Source of the DNA: Brachybacterium sp. FME24
GTDB lineage: Bacteria > Actinomycetota > Actinomycetes > Actinomycetales > Dermabacteraceae
DNA: 64,000 nt
Direction: 5' to 3'
Assembly (NCBI RefSeq): GCF_014897705.1
Contig: NZ_JABUXV010000005.1
Location: 224,260-288,259, forward strand
The position numbers and the translations under genes are program-made. Of the stretch, positions 18,832 to 29,190 are shown piece after piece. The notes under the pieces are model-generated. The model was not told where the DNA came from. It worked only from the letters and a program-made list of their open reading frames with translations, and did not search any database. Within the stretch, counting starts at the first letter, position 1. The number at the start of each line of letters is the position of its first letter.

Positions 18832-19659
18832 GTGAGCACCCCTTCCGGCACCGCATCCGTCGGCCCGGCCAAGATCCGAATTCGCCACCTGCAGGACGCC
18901 AAGGAGCGCGGGCGACCGTTCTCGATGCTCACCGCATACGACCAGTACTCGGCCAAGGCTTTCGAGGCTGCTGGGATCGAGGTGCTCCTGATCGGGGACT
19001 CCGTCGGCACCACGGTGCTCGGACACGCCACGACGACCGGGACCACGCATCAGGACATGCTCACTTTCACCGGCGCCGTCGCCCGCAGCGTGCACCGCCC
19101 CCTGATCGTCGCCGATCTCGCGTTCGGCACGTATGAGACCGGGCCGCTGGACGCGGTGAACCACGCCGTCGAGCTGGTCCGTGCGGGCGCCGAACTGGTC
19201 AAGCTCGAGGGCGGGCACGCGCTCGTCCCGCAGATCCGTGCGCTGGTCAATGCCGGGATCCCTGTGATGGGGCACCTCGGATTCACCCCGCAGTCCGTGA
19301 ACTCGCTCTCCGGGCACCGAGTCCAGGGTCGCGATGCCGCGGCCGCGGACGAGCTGGCCGAGAACGCCCTGGCGATCCAGGACGCGGGCGCCTCGGCGAT
19401 CGTGCTCGAGCTGGTCCCGGCCCAGGTCGCCGCTCGCATCACCGAGGTCCTCCACGTGCCGACGATCGGAGTCGGTGCCGGCCCGTCCTGCGACGGTCAG
19501 GTGCTGGTGTGGCAGGACATGGCGGGGCTCTCCGGCTTCCACGGGAAGTTCGTCAAGAATTTCGCGGATATGCGTGGCGATCTCACGCGTGCAGCCGAGC
19601 AGTACCGCGCCGAGGTGACTGAGCGCACGTACCCGGGTCCGGAGCACTCCTTCGAGTGA
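18832..19659 (+). CDS. panB: 3-methyl-2-oxobutanoate hydroxymethyltransferase
   Basis: 275 residues from GTG 18,832. Makes ketopantoate from 2-ketoisovalerate and methylene-tetrahydrofolate for pantothenate/CoA synthesis. Signatures include MLTAYDQYSAKAFEAAGIE, LIGDSVGTTVLGH, KLEGG, MGHLGFTPQSVN and IGVGAGPSCDGQVLVWQDM. Length normal. Stands alone, closed by a 15-bp hairpin. Confidence 0.97.
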   Translation: MSTPSGTASVGPAKIRIRHLQDAKERGRPFSMLTAYDQYSAKAFEAAGIEVLLIGDSVGTTVLGHATTTGTTHQDMLTFTGAVARSVHRPLIVADLAFGTYETGPLDAVNHAVELVRAGAELVKLEGGHALVPQIRALVNAGIPVMGHLGFTPQSVNSLSGHRVQGRDAAAADELAENALAIQDAGASAIVLELVPAQVAARITEVLHVPTIGVGAGPSCDGQVLVWQDMAGLSGFHGKFVKNFADMRGDLTRAAEQYRAEVTERTYPGPEHSFE

Positions 19660-19679
19660 GGGCACCCTCCCCTCGCACG

Positions 19680-19714
19680 GCCGCTCCGGTGACCGAGTCG
19701 GTCACCGGAGCGGC
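19680..19714. terminator. Bidirectional terminator between panB and the SPOR-like gene
   Basis: GCCGCTCCGGTGACC (19,680-19,694) pairs perfectly with GGTCACCGGAGCGGC (19,700-19,714) around a five-base loop. It lies between convergent genes, so it can serve both strands. Confidence 0.8.
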
Positions 19715-19738
19715 TGCGTACAGGGAGGATCAGCGGAA

Positions 19739-19948
19739 TCAGTCAGCCGGAGCTGACGCGTCGCCGTCGCCCTCCCAGGCGTCGTCCTCCTGCTCCCACT
19801 TCTCATTGCGGTCGGCCGCAATCGTGAGCGCCTGCTGCGCCTGCTCCGGCGTCGAGTACGGCCCCATCAGGTCGTTGACGGGCGACTGGCGACCCTCCTC
19901 CACTCTGCCGGTGCTGAGGTTGTAATAGAACTCCGTGCCCTCGGTCAC
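19739..19948 (-). CDS. Small SPOR-like protein
   Basis: 69 residues from GTG 19,948, preceded by AAGGAGAT at 19,953-19,960. [18 protein letters not shown], then [15 protein letters not shown], then an acidic tail matches small actinobacterial proteins annotated as SPOR-domain-like, often found beside map. The frame stays open upstream to 20,233, but that part is antisense to map and I discount it. Function unknown. Confidence 0.8.
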   Translation of the reverse strand: MTEGTEFYYNLSTGRVEEGRQSPVNDLMGPYSTPEQAQQALTIAADRNEKWEQEDDAWEGDGDASAPAD

Positions 19949-19985
19949 GTCGATCTCCTTCCACGTCGATGAGAGACTGGTAGGT

Positions 19986-20873
19986 ATGACTGTAGAGCAG
20001 GTGTGGACCCGTCCAGAAGGCCGTGAAGTGCTGGTTCCCGGCACGATCGGCCCACCTCGCGCGGTGCCCGCGCGAATCGAACGCCCCGAGTACGTCGGCA
20101 AGGACGAGGCCGTCTCCGACTCCGGGCCCCGGGTGCAGACCGCCGACGTCATCGAGCGGGTGCGCGAGGCGAGCCGCGTCGCAGCACTCGCCCTGCAGGC
20201 CGCCGGGGAAGCCGCCGAACCCGGCGTGACCACCGATCACATCGACGCGGTGGTCCATGAGGTGCTGATCCAGCACGGCGCCTATCCGTCCACGCTCGGC
20301 TACCTCGGCTTCGAGAAGTCCTGCTGCACGAGCCTGAACGAAGTCATCTGCCACGGCATCCCGGATTCCACCGTCATGCAGTCCGGTGACATCCTCAACG
20401 TCGATGTCACCGCATTCCTGCACGGCGTCCATGGCGACACCAATGCCACCTTCGCGGTCGGCGAGGTCGACCTGCACGCACAGCAGCTGATCGACCGCTC
20501 CCACGAGGCGATGATGCGCGGCATCCGCGCCGCCAAACCGGGCCGCGAGGTCAACGTCATCGGCCGTGTGATCGAGAAGTTCGTGGCCCGTCATGGCTAC
20601 GAATCGGTGCGCGACTACACGGGGCACGGGGTCGCAGAGGGATTCCACAACGGCCTGATCATCCCTCACTACGACTCGGCGCCCATGTTCGACGATGTGA
20701 TCACCGAGGGCATGACCTTCACGATCGAACCGATGGTCACGATCGGCTCGCAGGCGTCGGAGCAGTGGGACGACGGCTGGACCGTGGTCACCAAGGATCG
20801 TTCCTTCACCGCCCAGTTCGAGCACACGATGCTGATCACTGCGGAGGGCCCCGAACTGCTCACCATCGTCTGA
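19986..20873 (+). CDS. map: Type I methionine aminopeptidase
   Basis: 295 residues from ATG 19,986. Removes initiator methionine from nascent proteins using two metal ions. Metal ligands are visible in order: NVDVT (Asp), HGDTNAT (Asp), GHGVAEGFH (His), FTIEPMV (Glu) and QFEHT (Glu). The N-terminal extension before the catalytic domain is typical of actinobacterial MetAPs. Its stop codon is the first unit of a tandem repeat. Confidence 0.96.
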   Translation: MTVEQVWTRPEGREVLVPGTIGPPRAVPARIERPEYVGKDEAVSDSGPRVQTADVIERVREASRVAALALQAAGEAAEPGVTTDHIDAVVHEVLIQHGAYPSTLGYLGFEKSCCTSLNEVICHGIPDSTVMQSGDILNVDVTAFLHGVHGDTNATFAVGEVDLHAQQLIDRSHEAMMRGIRAAKPGREVNVIGRVIEKFVARHGYESVRDYTGHGVAEGFHNGLIIPHYDSAPMFDDVITEGMTFTIEPMVTIGSQASEQWDDGWTVVTKDRSFTAQFEHTMLITAEGPELLTIV

Positions 20874-20930
20874 GTGCTGAGTGCTGAGTGCTGAGTGCTG
20901 AGTGCTGAGTGCTGAGAGTGCTGAGAGTGC
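20871..20930 (+). repeat. Heptanucleotide tandem repeats starting at the map stop codon
   Basis: Six copies of TGAGTGC (20,871-20,912) are followed by two copies of the 9-bp variant TGAGAGTGC. The first unit supplies the TGA stop of map; the 7-bp period puts stops in all frames. A GC-rich inverted repeat (CCCGG...CCGGG) follows near 20,947. Confidence 0.9.
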
Positions 20931-21049
20931 TGAGAACGAGAAGAGGCCCGGTCCCGGGCCGGGTATCGTGATTGCACCGTGCGCTCTGCCAGGGCGCGGC
21001 GACCTCCGGGCGGCATTTCCTGCCCGACCCTTCGGAACCAGGAGACGCG

Positions 21050-22201
21050 ATGAGCAAGGCGAAGACCCCGATCGCTTTCGGGATCGACATCGGCGGCAGC
21101 GGCATCAAGGGCGCCCCTGTCGACCTCACCACCGGTCAGCTCACTGCGGAACGAGTGCGCATCCGCACCCCCCAGCCGTCGACCCCCGATGCGGTGGCAG
21201 ACGCCGTGCGTGACCTGGTCGCCTCGTTCGACATCCCGCGCGGGACTCCCGTGGGCGTCACCTTCCCGGCGGTCATCCAGCACGGGGTCGCGAAGACCGC
21301 GGCCAACGTCGACAGCTCCTGGATCGGCACCGATGTGGACGCACTGCTCACCGAGCGCACCGGGCACGACGTGTTCGTCGTCAACGATGCCGATGCAGCC
21401 GGTATCGCCGAGATGGATTTCGGCGCCGGGCAGGGGCGCAAGGGCGTGGTGCTCGTGATCACGCTCGGCACCGGTGTCGGCAGCGGGATGTTCGTCGACG
21501 GGAAGCTCGTGCCGAACGCCGAGCTGGGACACCTCCCCCTCAAGGGAGATTCCGCCGAGAAGTACATGGCCTCGTCCGTGCGCGAGCGTGAAGAGCTGTC
21601 GTGGAAGAAGTGGTCCAAGCGTCTGCAGAAGTACTTCTCCCTGGTGGAGTTCCTGTTCAGCCCCGACCTCATCATCGTCGGCGGCGGGATCTCCAAGGAG
21701 CATGAGAAGTTCCTGCCCCGTCTGGATCTGCACACGCCGATCGTGCCTGCGGGACTGCGGAACGAAGCCGGTATCGTCGGCGCCGCGGCACTGGCCCAGC
21801 GCGCGACGGCTCCTTCCGGCGACGCCTCGTCGACGCCTGCCCCAAAGCCGGATGCGAAGAAGGCACCTGCGACGAAGAAGCCTGCCTCCAAGACGTCATC
21901 CGGTGGGGCGACGGCCTCCGCCTCCACGGCGCGGACAAAGACCACCTCGGCCGCAGCCGGCACGAGCGCCAAGAAGTCCGCACCCGCGAAGAAGGCTGCG
22001 CCGTCCACGAGGGCGGCGTCGACCACAACATCTGCGTCGGCGTCCACCACAACGTCCCCCTCGGCGACGAAGTCGGCGCCCACCACGAAATCCGCTTCCG
22101 CGAAGAAGCCGGCGTCCACGAGCAAGCCCGGTTCCGCGAAGAAGCCGGCGGCGGCGGCCAAGAAGACGGCATCGACGACGTCGAAGGCGTCCAAGAACTG
22201 A
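21050..22201 (+). CDS. ppgK: Polyphosphate glucokinase with long basic tail
   Basis: 383 residues from ATG 21,050, with GGAGA ahead of it. Phosphorylates glucose using polyphosphate or ATP. ROK-family motifs: [37 protein letters not shown] and [16 protein letters not shown] with the ELGHLPL segment. The catalytic core ends near residue 253. The remaining 130 residues are almost only Lys, Ala, Ser, Thr and Pro with KKxA/KKPA motifs, resembling histone H1-like or mycobacterial HupB tails; most PpgK proteins lack this. Closed by a perfect bidirectional hairpin. Confidence 0.93.
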   Translation: MSKAKTPIAFGIDIGGSGIKGAPVDLTTGQLTAERVRIRTPQPSTPDAVADAVRDLVASFDIPRGTPVGVTFPAVIQHGVAKTAANVDSSWIGTDVDALLTERTGHDVFVVNDADAAGIAEMDFGAGQGRKGVVLVITLGTGVGSGMFVDGKLVPNAELGHLPLKGDSAEKYMASSVREREELSWKKWSKRLQKYFSLVEFLFSPDLIIVGGGISKEHEKFLPRLDLHTPIVPAGLRNEAGIVGAAALAQRATAPSGDASSTPAPKPDAKKAPATKKPASKTSSGGATASASTARTKTTSAAAGTSAKKSAPAKKAAPSTRAASTTTSASASTTTSPSATKSAPTTKSASAKKPASTSKPGSAKKPAAAAKKTASTTSKASKN

Positions 22202-22222
22202 TTCGCCCCTCTCTGACCGAAC

Positions 22223-22256
22223 ACCCCGCAGCGCGTGACGTCACGCGCTGCGGGGT
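22223..22256. terminator. Perfect 34-bp palindrome between ppgK and rnpB
   Basis: ACCCCGCAGCGCGTGAC is followed directly by its reverse complement, giving 17+17 bp. It separates the convergent ppgK and RNase P RNA genes and can act on both strands. Confidence 0.85.
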
Positions 22257-22261
22257 AAGGG

Positions 22262-22622
22262 ACCAGCCGGCCTGTAAGCCGGGTTCTGTGATCGGCAGCC
22301 ATCCATCTCGTATCGCCGTTGCCGACGATCTCCAGCGGTCTACCCGGGAACTCGGGCCGGCGCCCTCTAACGTTCCCTGTCTGACCTTGCTCCCGGTGGG
22401 GTTTACCGTGCCGACCTCGTCACCGAGGCCGCGGTGGTCTCTTACACCACCCTTTCACCCTTACCGACCGTGCCCCGAGGGGTACGGGCGGCGGTCTGCT
22501 TTCTGTGGCACTGTCCCGCGGATCACTCCGGGTGGGCGTTACCCACCACCGTGCCGGATGGAGCCCGGACTTTCCTCGGCCCCGGAGCGTGAGCCCCGAG
22601 GACGCGGCTGCCCGGCCGACTG
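22262..22622 (-). ncRNA. rnpB: RNase P RNA, bacterial type A
   Basis: Read on the minus strand, the region begins with CAGTCGGCCGGGCAGCCGCG (the P1-P3 region). It contains the universally conserved GAGGAAAGTCCGGGCTCC near 22,560-22,580 and ends with ACAGAACCCGGCTTACAGGC near 22,266-22,290, the standard 3' domain. Catalytic RNA that matures tRNA 5' ends. The ends are estimated to within a few bases from conserved helices. Confidence 0.93.
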
Positions 22623-22753
22623 GTCCGCCACGGATTCTACGCCGACACCTGCCCGTACCCACCACTGCTGAGGGTCCGCGCGGCTGTCTGACGTGCGGAA
22701 GGTCTCGCGGGACGCTCCCGGTGCGCGGAAGGCTCGCATCCGATAATGGGCAG

Positions 22754-23533
22754 GTGCTGATGCTGCTGCCGCCCTCGGAGACCAAGACCCGACCCTCCCA
22801 GTTCGGCGCGCGCGCCCTGGACGTCGAGTCCCTTGGGCTTCCACAGCTGGCCGGGGCACGACGCACGATCCTGCGCGCGGCCCAGCGCACCGCGACTGTG
22901 AAGGACGCCGCGGCGAAGCTCGGCGTCCCGGCCTCCGCTCCCGAGCTCGTGGCGCGTATGGCACAGCTGGACGACGAGCCGACAGCACCTCCGCTGGCCG
23001 TGTACTCCGGGGTGCTGTACGACCAGCTCGAGGCGTCCCACTCGCCGGCCCCGGATCGCAGAGTGCTGGTCCAGAGCGCCCTGTTCGGCCTCGTCGATGC
23101 CGGGAGCGACCGGATCCCCGCCTACCGGCTCTCGGCCGGTTCCACCCTCTCCCGCCTCGGGAGGGCCGGCTCCTGGTGGACACCGCGCCTCCGTCCGATC
23201 TCCGCGCAGCTGCGCACCGAGCAGGCCGACGGCGACTCCCCCGTCGTGATCGACTGTCGCTCCGGCTCCTACCGTTCGATGATGGCGATGGCCAGCTCGG
23301 AGAGTGTGCGCGTCCTCGAGGTCTCTCCGGTCCAGGAGCGCGGCGGGGTGCGGAAGGTGATCTCGCACGATGCGAAACGGTATCGCGGGCTGGTGGCGCG
23401 GGCGCTTCTGGACGCCGAGCGGACGCCGACGTCGGCCGATGAGGTCGTCGATGTCGTCCGGGCCGCCTTCGGGGAGGGCCTGCTGGTCGAGCTGGACGCG
23501 GACCGTCTGGTGATCGTCGACCGGGTCGCCTGA
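22754..23533 (+). CDS. yaaA: YaaA/UPF0246 peroxide-stress family protein
   Basis: 259 residues from GTG 22,754 (MLMLLPPSETKT); ATG 22,760 is an alternative. The start LLPPSE, the middle VYSGVLYDQL and the end KVISHDAKRYRGLVARALL are family landmarks. YaaA proteins lower free iron and protect DNA from peroxide damage, mostly known from E. coli. The open frame continues upstream through rnpB and that part is not coding. Followed 6 bp later by the convergent nif3 gene. Confidence 0.9.
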   Translation: MLMLLPPSETKTRPSQFGARALDVESLGLPQLAGARRTILRAAQRTATVKDAAAKLGVPASAPELVARMAQLDDEPTAPPLAVYSGVLYDQLEASHSPAPDRRVLVQSALFGLVDAGSDRIPAYRLSAGSTLSRLGRAGSWWTPRLRPISAQLRTEQADGDSPVVIDCRSGSYRSMMAMASSESVRVLEVSPVQERGGVRKVISHDAKRYRGLVARALLDAERTPTSADEVVDVVRAAFGEGLLVELDADRLVIVDRVA

Positions 23534-23539
23534 GCCGGC

Positions 23540-24393
23540 TCAGTCCGCGCGGCCGCTCCAGGGGTCGGTGGTGTGCTCGCTGAGCAGCACCTCGAGGCCG
23601 GGCACGGTCTCGGTGAGCAGATCTCGGGCCGCCGGGAGCCAGAGTGCTTCGCTCGCCGCATGCGGGACGTCGATCAGCGCGGGCGCCCCGGCAGGGTCCG
23701 CAGCGGCCTCCACGTGCTCGAGCGCGGGATGGTGGCGCAGATCCGAGGTGATGTAGGCGTCCACACTGGCGGCAGCCGCCTCCTGGAGGAAGGAGTCACC
23801 CGCGCCCGGGCACACCGCGAGGGTTCGCACCGGGCGATCCGCAGGTCCGGTGTGGAGGATCCCGCGGGCGGTGTGCGGGACGGTGCCGGCGATCGCCGCG
23901 GTGAGGGCGCCGACGGTCGTCGGCCGCGCAAGGGTCCCGACCGCGCCGAGGCCGAACAGACGCGAGCCGTGGGCGCCGCTGTCCGTCTCGCGCCCGGGCA
24001 CGAGCGGCCGGGCGTCCTGCAGGTCGAGAGCGGAGATCCACGCACCGACGGTCCCCCGGGTGGAACGGTCCACATTCGTGTGACCGCACCACAGCGCGAC
24101 GCCGGCGCGCAGCAGAGTGGTGACCACCGCGCCCTTGCCCTGGTCGGCGGGCAGGAAGTTGGCCCCTCGCAGCAGCAGCGGGTGATGGGTGACCAGCAGT
24201 TCGGCGCCGCGATCCACGGCTTCGCGCGCTACCTCGAGCGTCGGATCGACCGCCAGGAGCACACGGCGCACGGCAGCCGAACGCTCCCCCAGCACCATTC
24301 CCACACGGTCCCAGTCCTCGGCCCAGTCCAGAGGGTAGGCCTCTTCGAGGGTCCCGATGACGGACCCGACGCTCAGGGCCGCGTGCTCGCTCA

Positions 24394-24394
<1 letters not shown>
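23540..24394 (-). CDS. Nif3-like dinuclear metal centre protein
   Basis: 284 residues from ATG 24,394, which overlaps the sufU stop by one base. Family signatures: WDRVGMVLGE, LLVTHHPLLLRG (metal-binding His pair), CGHTNVDRSTRG, VAVCPGAGDSFL and the C-terminal HHPALEHVE and DVPHAASE. Nif3-like proteins form toroidal hexamers with two metals; proposed roles include GTP cyclohydrolase-like activity. Third gene of the sufS-sufU-nif3 leftward set. Confidence 0.92.
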
Positions 24395-26213
<1,819 letters not shown>

Positions 26214-26249
26214 TCAGTATAGGAACAGTCCAGGGAACCGCCCGAGGTC

Positions 26250-26543
26250 ATGAGACCCTGTCCACACCGGCACCTGTCCCCGCTCGAAGGATGCATCATC
26301 GACACCCTGATCCTGCTCGCATTCGGCCTGTCGTTCGTCGTCATCCTCGGGGTCGCCGTCTACCGCATGATCTCGCGGCGCAACCAGGCGCGCGACGAGG
26401 CGCGGGAGGCGGGCTTCCCCTCCGGCGAGAGGCCCCGTACGGACGAGCAGAAGTCCCAGGACAAGCGCACGGCGACGGTCTGGGGCTGCGCGGTGCTGCT
26501 GATCCCGTGCGTGCTCGTGCTCGCGTATTACCTCACCCGCTGA
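26250..26543 (+). CDS. Small two-span membrane protein
   Basis: 97 residues from ATG 26,250. Hydrophobic segments at about residues 17-37 and 79-95 flank a charged, Arg/Glu-rich loop. No family recognised. It is the last chromosomal gene before the tRNA fragment and prophage; coding preference and length make it plausible. Confidence 0.6.
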   Translation: MRPCPHRHLSPLEGCIIDTLILLAFGLSFVVILGVAVYRMISRRNQARDEAREAGFPSGERPRTDEQKSQDKRTATVWGCAVLLIPCVLVLAYYLTR

Positions 26544-26560
26544 ACGGGTGGGAAGAAGGG

Positions 26561-26603
26561 TGGGTCGTGAGGGGCTCGAACCCCCGACCTCCTGGGTGTA
26601 AAC
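26561..26603 (-). tRNA. 3' half of tRNA-Val(UAC); probable prophage attL
   Basis: Reading the minus strand from 26,603 gives anticodon loop TTTACAC (anticodon UAC), anticodon 3' stem CCAGG, the variable region, a T-arm GGGGG-TTCGAGC-CCCTC, acceptor ACGACCC and discriminator A. Only one base of the anticodon 5' stem remains; the D-arm and 5' acceptor are absent, replaced by unrelated sequence leading to the integrase. This is the expected footprint of integration into the 3' half of a tRNA gene; the intact gene should be rebuilt at attR beyond 64 kb. Confidence 0.85.
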
Positions 26604-26667
26604 AAGAGGGTCGCCCCTATAGGCCAGACCGGAAACGCCCCTGACCTGCACCGTCCGGGTTGTGTGA

Positions 26668-26708
26668 GTACAAGTCAGTACACATCAACTCGTACACAAA
26701 CTAGTACA
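26668..26708. repeat. Four GTACA repeats before the integrase
   Basis: GTACA occurs at 26,668, 26,678, 26,692 and 26,704, the last three as GTACAC or GTACACT, within 41 bp and spaced 10-14 bp. They lie between attL and the integrase start, so they could be integrase arm-type sites or sites controlling the int promoter. Inference from position and periodicity. Confidence 0.5.
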
Positions 26709-26734
26709 CTCACGGACACGGAGAAGGAGGCGTC

Positions 26735-28006
26735 ATGGCCAAGGAAAAGAAGCGTCGGCAGCACGGCACCGGGACCGTGTTCGAGCGGGCGGATGGCAGG
26801 TGGATCGGCAGGTACAGGGACGGGTATACGGCGAGCGGTGGGGCAAGGTTCCGCACCGTCTCGGCGAAGACCGAAGACCAGTGCCGTGCCGCGCTCAACA
26901 AGGCGGTCCGGGATCAGCGGAAGGCCGACGCGGAGTCGAGCATCGACCAGAAGATGAACGTTAAGCGGTGGCTGGACCTATGGCTCCCCATCCGCAAAAC
27001 CAGGGTTGCCCCGAAGACGTACACGGACGACGCATCGGCGGCGAGGCGCTGGATCGTCCCGGCTATCGGTGAGCGCAGACTCTCGGACCTGTCCCCCGCC
27101 GACCTCCGCAAGGTCGACGCGACGATCCGCAAGGGCAAGCCAGGGAAGCCCGCGCCGGGACAGGCGACGATCAAGCGCGCCCGCGAAGTGCTCACCGCCG
27201 CGATGAAGGCCGCAGTGATCGAGGGGTACTCGATCCCGCACCGCGTGTTCCTCGTGCCCCCGCCCGCGAAGGGCGTATCCGACCGGGCCGCGATCCCCGT
27301 CGACCAGGCGTTGCGAATCCTGAAAGCATCCGAAGCCGACCCGTACCGTTCCCGCTGGGTCGCCGCGCTACTGAACGGCATCCGTCAAGGCGAGGCGCTC
27401 GGGCTTACTTGGGACCGCGTAGACCTCGACCATGGCGTCATCGACGTGGCCTGGCAGCAGCAGGAACTCGTCAACGAACACGGCTGCTCCGACGATCCCG
27501 AGAAGCCGACGTGCGGGAAGAAGCGTGCGGCGTCCTGCCACTCGCCCCACTTCCGCGTTCCGGACGGCTACGAGTACCGGCAGATTCAGGGGCGCTGGCA
27601 CTGGGTGCGGCCTAAGACCAAGTCCGGGACGCGCCTGGTGCCCCTTGTGCCGTGGCTCGTGGCGGCACTGAGGGAATGGCGCATGGTCGCCCCGTACTCG
27701 CCGTACGGCCTTGTGTGGCCCGCACCCGGTGGCGGTGTGCGCGAGAAAGGCGACGACCTCCGAGCATTCCACGACCTGCAGGCGGTGGCTGGCGTCGCGC
27801 ACCCGTCAGGCAGGCCCTATCACGGCCACGAGATGCGCCATGCGACCGCGTCAATCCTTCTCGCGTTGAAGGTCGACACGCAGATCATCGTCGCACTCAT
27901 GGGGCACAGCTCGATCCTGTCGTCCCGTACGTACATGCACCATGATCAACAGCAGCTCCGTGACGCGCTCGATGGTGTCGCTGAACGACTCCAACTCACG
28001 ACCTGA
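26735..28006 (+). CDS. int: Tyrosine site-specific integrase
   Basis: 423 residues, ATG 26,735 after GGAGAAGGAGG. The N-terminal arm-binding domain (GTGTVFERADGRWIGRYRDG) is followed by a SAM-like core-binding domain (about residues 70-160). The catalytic domain has Arg in GIRQGEALGLTW, His-x-x-Arg in HEMRHATAS, His in MGHSSI and the nucleophile Tyr in SRTYMHH. Recombines attP with the tRNA-Val attB just upstream. An internal Cys-rich loop (HGCSDDPEKPTCGKK) interrupts the catalytic domain. Confidence 0.96.
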   Translation: MAKEKKRRQHGTGTVFERADGRWIGRYRDGYTASGGARFRTVSAKTEDQCRAALNKAVRDQRKADAESSIDQKMNVKRWLDLWLPIRKTRVAPKTYTDDASAARRWIVPAIGERRLSDLSPADLRKVDATIRKGKPGKPAPGQATIKRAREVLTAAMKAAVIEGYSIPHRVFLVPPPAKGVSDRAAIPVDQALRILKASEADPYRSRWVAALLNGIRQGEALGLTWDRVDLDHGVIDVAWQQQELVNEHGCSDDPEKPTCGKKRAASCHSPHFRVPDGYEYRQIQGRWHWVRPKTKSGTRLVPLVPWLVAALREWRMVAPYSPYGLVWPAPGGGVREKGDDLRAFHDLQAVAGVAHPSGRPYHGHEMRHATASILLALKVDTQIIVALMGHSSILSSRTYMHHDQQQLRDALDGVAERLQLTT

Positions 28007-28020
28007 CGCGCACGACTCAT

Positions 28021-28062
28021 GCCCCCGCTCGATCCTTCACCGGATCGAGTGGGGGCGCTTTT
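28021..28062 (+). terminator. Intrinsic terminator after int
   Basis: GCCCCCGCTCGATCC (28,021-28,035) pairs with GGATCGAGTGGGGGC (28,042-28,056), one G-U wobble, with a six-base loop and then GCTTTT. A strong rho-independent terminator between convergent transcripts. Confidence 0.88.
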
Positions 28063-28069
28063 GTCGTCT

Positions 28070-28258
28070 CTAGGCGCGGCGGATGATGCGGTACACGATC
28101 TGCCGGTGCACGCCAAGCGTCGCGGCGATCTGCGGCACTGGCACGCCATCGGCGTACGCGGATTGCACGGTAGCGTCCCGGCCCGCCGTGGCGGCGTGTA
28201 GCGCCTCCTGGGCCACGTCTAGCGCTTCCTGAGCGGCGCGCAGGTGATCCAGGGTCAC
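28070..28258 (-). CDS. Small helix-turn-helix protein
   Basis: 62 residues from GTG 28,258. An N-terminal coiled helix (LRAAQEALDVAQEALHAA) is followed by a helix-turn-helix like that of resolvase or Hin C-termini: YADGVPVPQIAATLGVHRQIVY. The GTG overlaps the stop of the preceding gene by one base, implying coupling. A DNA-binding role is inferred. Last gene of the leftward operon. Confidence 0.7.
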   Translation of the reverse strand: MTLDHLRAAQEALDVAQEALHAATAGRDATVQSAYADGVPVPQIAATLGVHRQIVYRIIRRA

Positions 28259-28458
28259 TAGGCCTTCTCGATCTGGTCGGCGCGGGCACGGAGCCATTCG
28301 CCCACCGTCAGCTCGGTCCAGGTGTCTTCATCGAAAGCGTCGCCCGCCACGAGGTACGGCTCATCAGCCCATGCGCCCATAGCGTCCGCCGCGTCCCGAA
28401 GCGCTTCGGCTTGTGCGGCACGGACCTGCCCAGTGAGTTCGGTGTCGTCGGTGCTCAT
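28258..28458 (-). CDS. Small acidic phage protein
   Basis: 66 residues from ATG 28,458 (MSTDDTELTG), with GAAGGAG nine bases upstream. Ala/Asp/Glu-rich and largely helical; WADEPYLVAGD and FDEDTWTELTVGEWLRARAD resemble small actinophage proteins of unknown role. Overlaps the downstream helix-turn-helix gene. Confidence 0.65.
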   Translation of the reverse strand: MSTDDTELTGQVRAAQAEALRDAADAMGAWADEPYLVAGDAFDEDTWTELTVGEWLRARADQIEKA

Positions 28459-28514
28459 GTCGTCTCCTTCGGTAGTGGTTCGCTTGGTGCGGGCGGGGCG
28501 GGGGCCATCTATTG

Positions 28515-28721
28515 TCACGCGCTCACCCCAAAAAGGGTGGCCTGCTGGTCATGGGGGACGGTTCCGCACGTGTGGGCGCAGGGGCATTTGGGGGCGGTAA
28601 TGCCATTGCCCGCCCCGTGGCACCCGCCGTGCACAGGGTTGTGGTCGAGCCCGTGATGGTCAAGTGCCGTATGCCCACATTGGCACTGTCTGTAGACACT
28701 CACTGCTGGGTTGCTGTTCAT
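28515..28721 (-). CDS. Cys/His-rich small protein, likely zinc-binding
   Basis: 68 residues from ATG 28,721, with GAAGGAG upstream. Contains CQCGHTALDHHG and CPCAHTCGTVPH plus HGGCHG, enough ligands for one or two zinc sites. No named family recognised. Second gene of the leftward operon. Confidence 0.65.
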   Translation of the reverse strand: MNSNPAVSVYRQCQCGHTALDHHGLDHNPVHGGCHGAGNGITAPKCPCAHTCGTVPHDQQATLFGVSA

Positions 28722-28779
28722 GGCCGCGGTGGTCTCCTTCGGGTTGGGGCCGGGGCGATGATGCCCCGGCCCGTGGCGG

Positions 28780-28986
28780 TCAGAAGCTGAACGCGGGGAG
28801 GTCGAGAAGGTGGGCGATTTCCCGCTCCGCGTCCCCGGCGATTCCGAGGGTGGAGGCGAGGTTGGCGAGCGAGGCGGTGGCGGCCAGCGATTCGGCCTCC
28901 GACTCCGGGGAGGCCCAGGGCCGGGTGACGACTGCGGCGTACTCGTTGGCGAGGGACTGGACGAGGGTGGCGGTCGAGGCGTTCAT
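28780..28986 (-). CDS. Small hypothetical protein, first gene of leftward operon
   Basis: 68 residues from ATG 28,986, preceded by GAAGGAAAC. An upstream in-frame ATG at 29,022 lies at the predicted promoter -10 and is therefore unlikely. Predicted helical (LANEYAAVVTRPWA, LAATASLANLASTLG). Function unknown. The three genes at 28,258-28,986 share near-identical GAAGGAG-type leaders. Confidence 0.6.
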   Translation of the reverse strand: MNASTATLVQSLANEYAAVVTRPWASPESEAESLAATASLANLASTLGIAGDAEREIAHLLDLPAFSF

Positions 28987-29022
28987 TTTGTTTCCTTCGG
29001 TAGTGGCTTGCTTGTTACTCAT

Positions 29023-29052
29023 ACTGTAGCCGCCCAGTTACAGCGGCGTCAA
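29023..29052 (-). promoter_or_regulatory. Leftward sigma-70-type promoter
   Basis: On the minus strand TTGACG (29,052-29,047) and TACAGT (29,028-29,023) are separated by 18 bp. A second TTGACA lies about 30 bp further upstream (near 29,078). Predicted transcription starts near 29,016 and reads into the 28,986 gene. Strand and spacing fit a lysogenic leftward promoter. Confidence 0.6.
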
Positions 29053-29190
29053 GGGGCTTCTTGTGCCAACTTTTTGTGTCAAGTGTTCACTGCTCGTGCC
29101 CAGACCGTGACCCGCTTCGCCGGGCAGGTGTCTGCCGCGCCCGATACCCTGCTCGAACATGTATTCGAACGCTGGCAAGGAGGCCACCCA

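Noticed and set aside
20871..20930. CRISPR-like repetition after map
   Set aside because: Units are contiguous 7-9 bp without spacers; simple tandem repeats. No CRISPR array was seen anywhere in the window.
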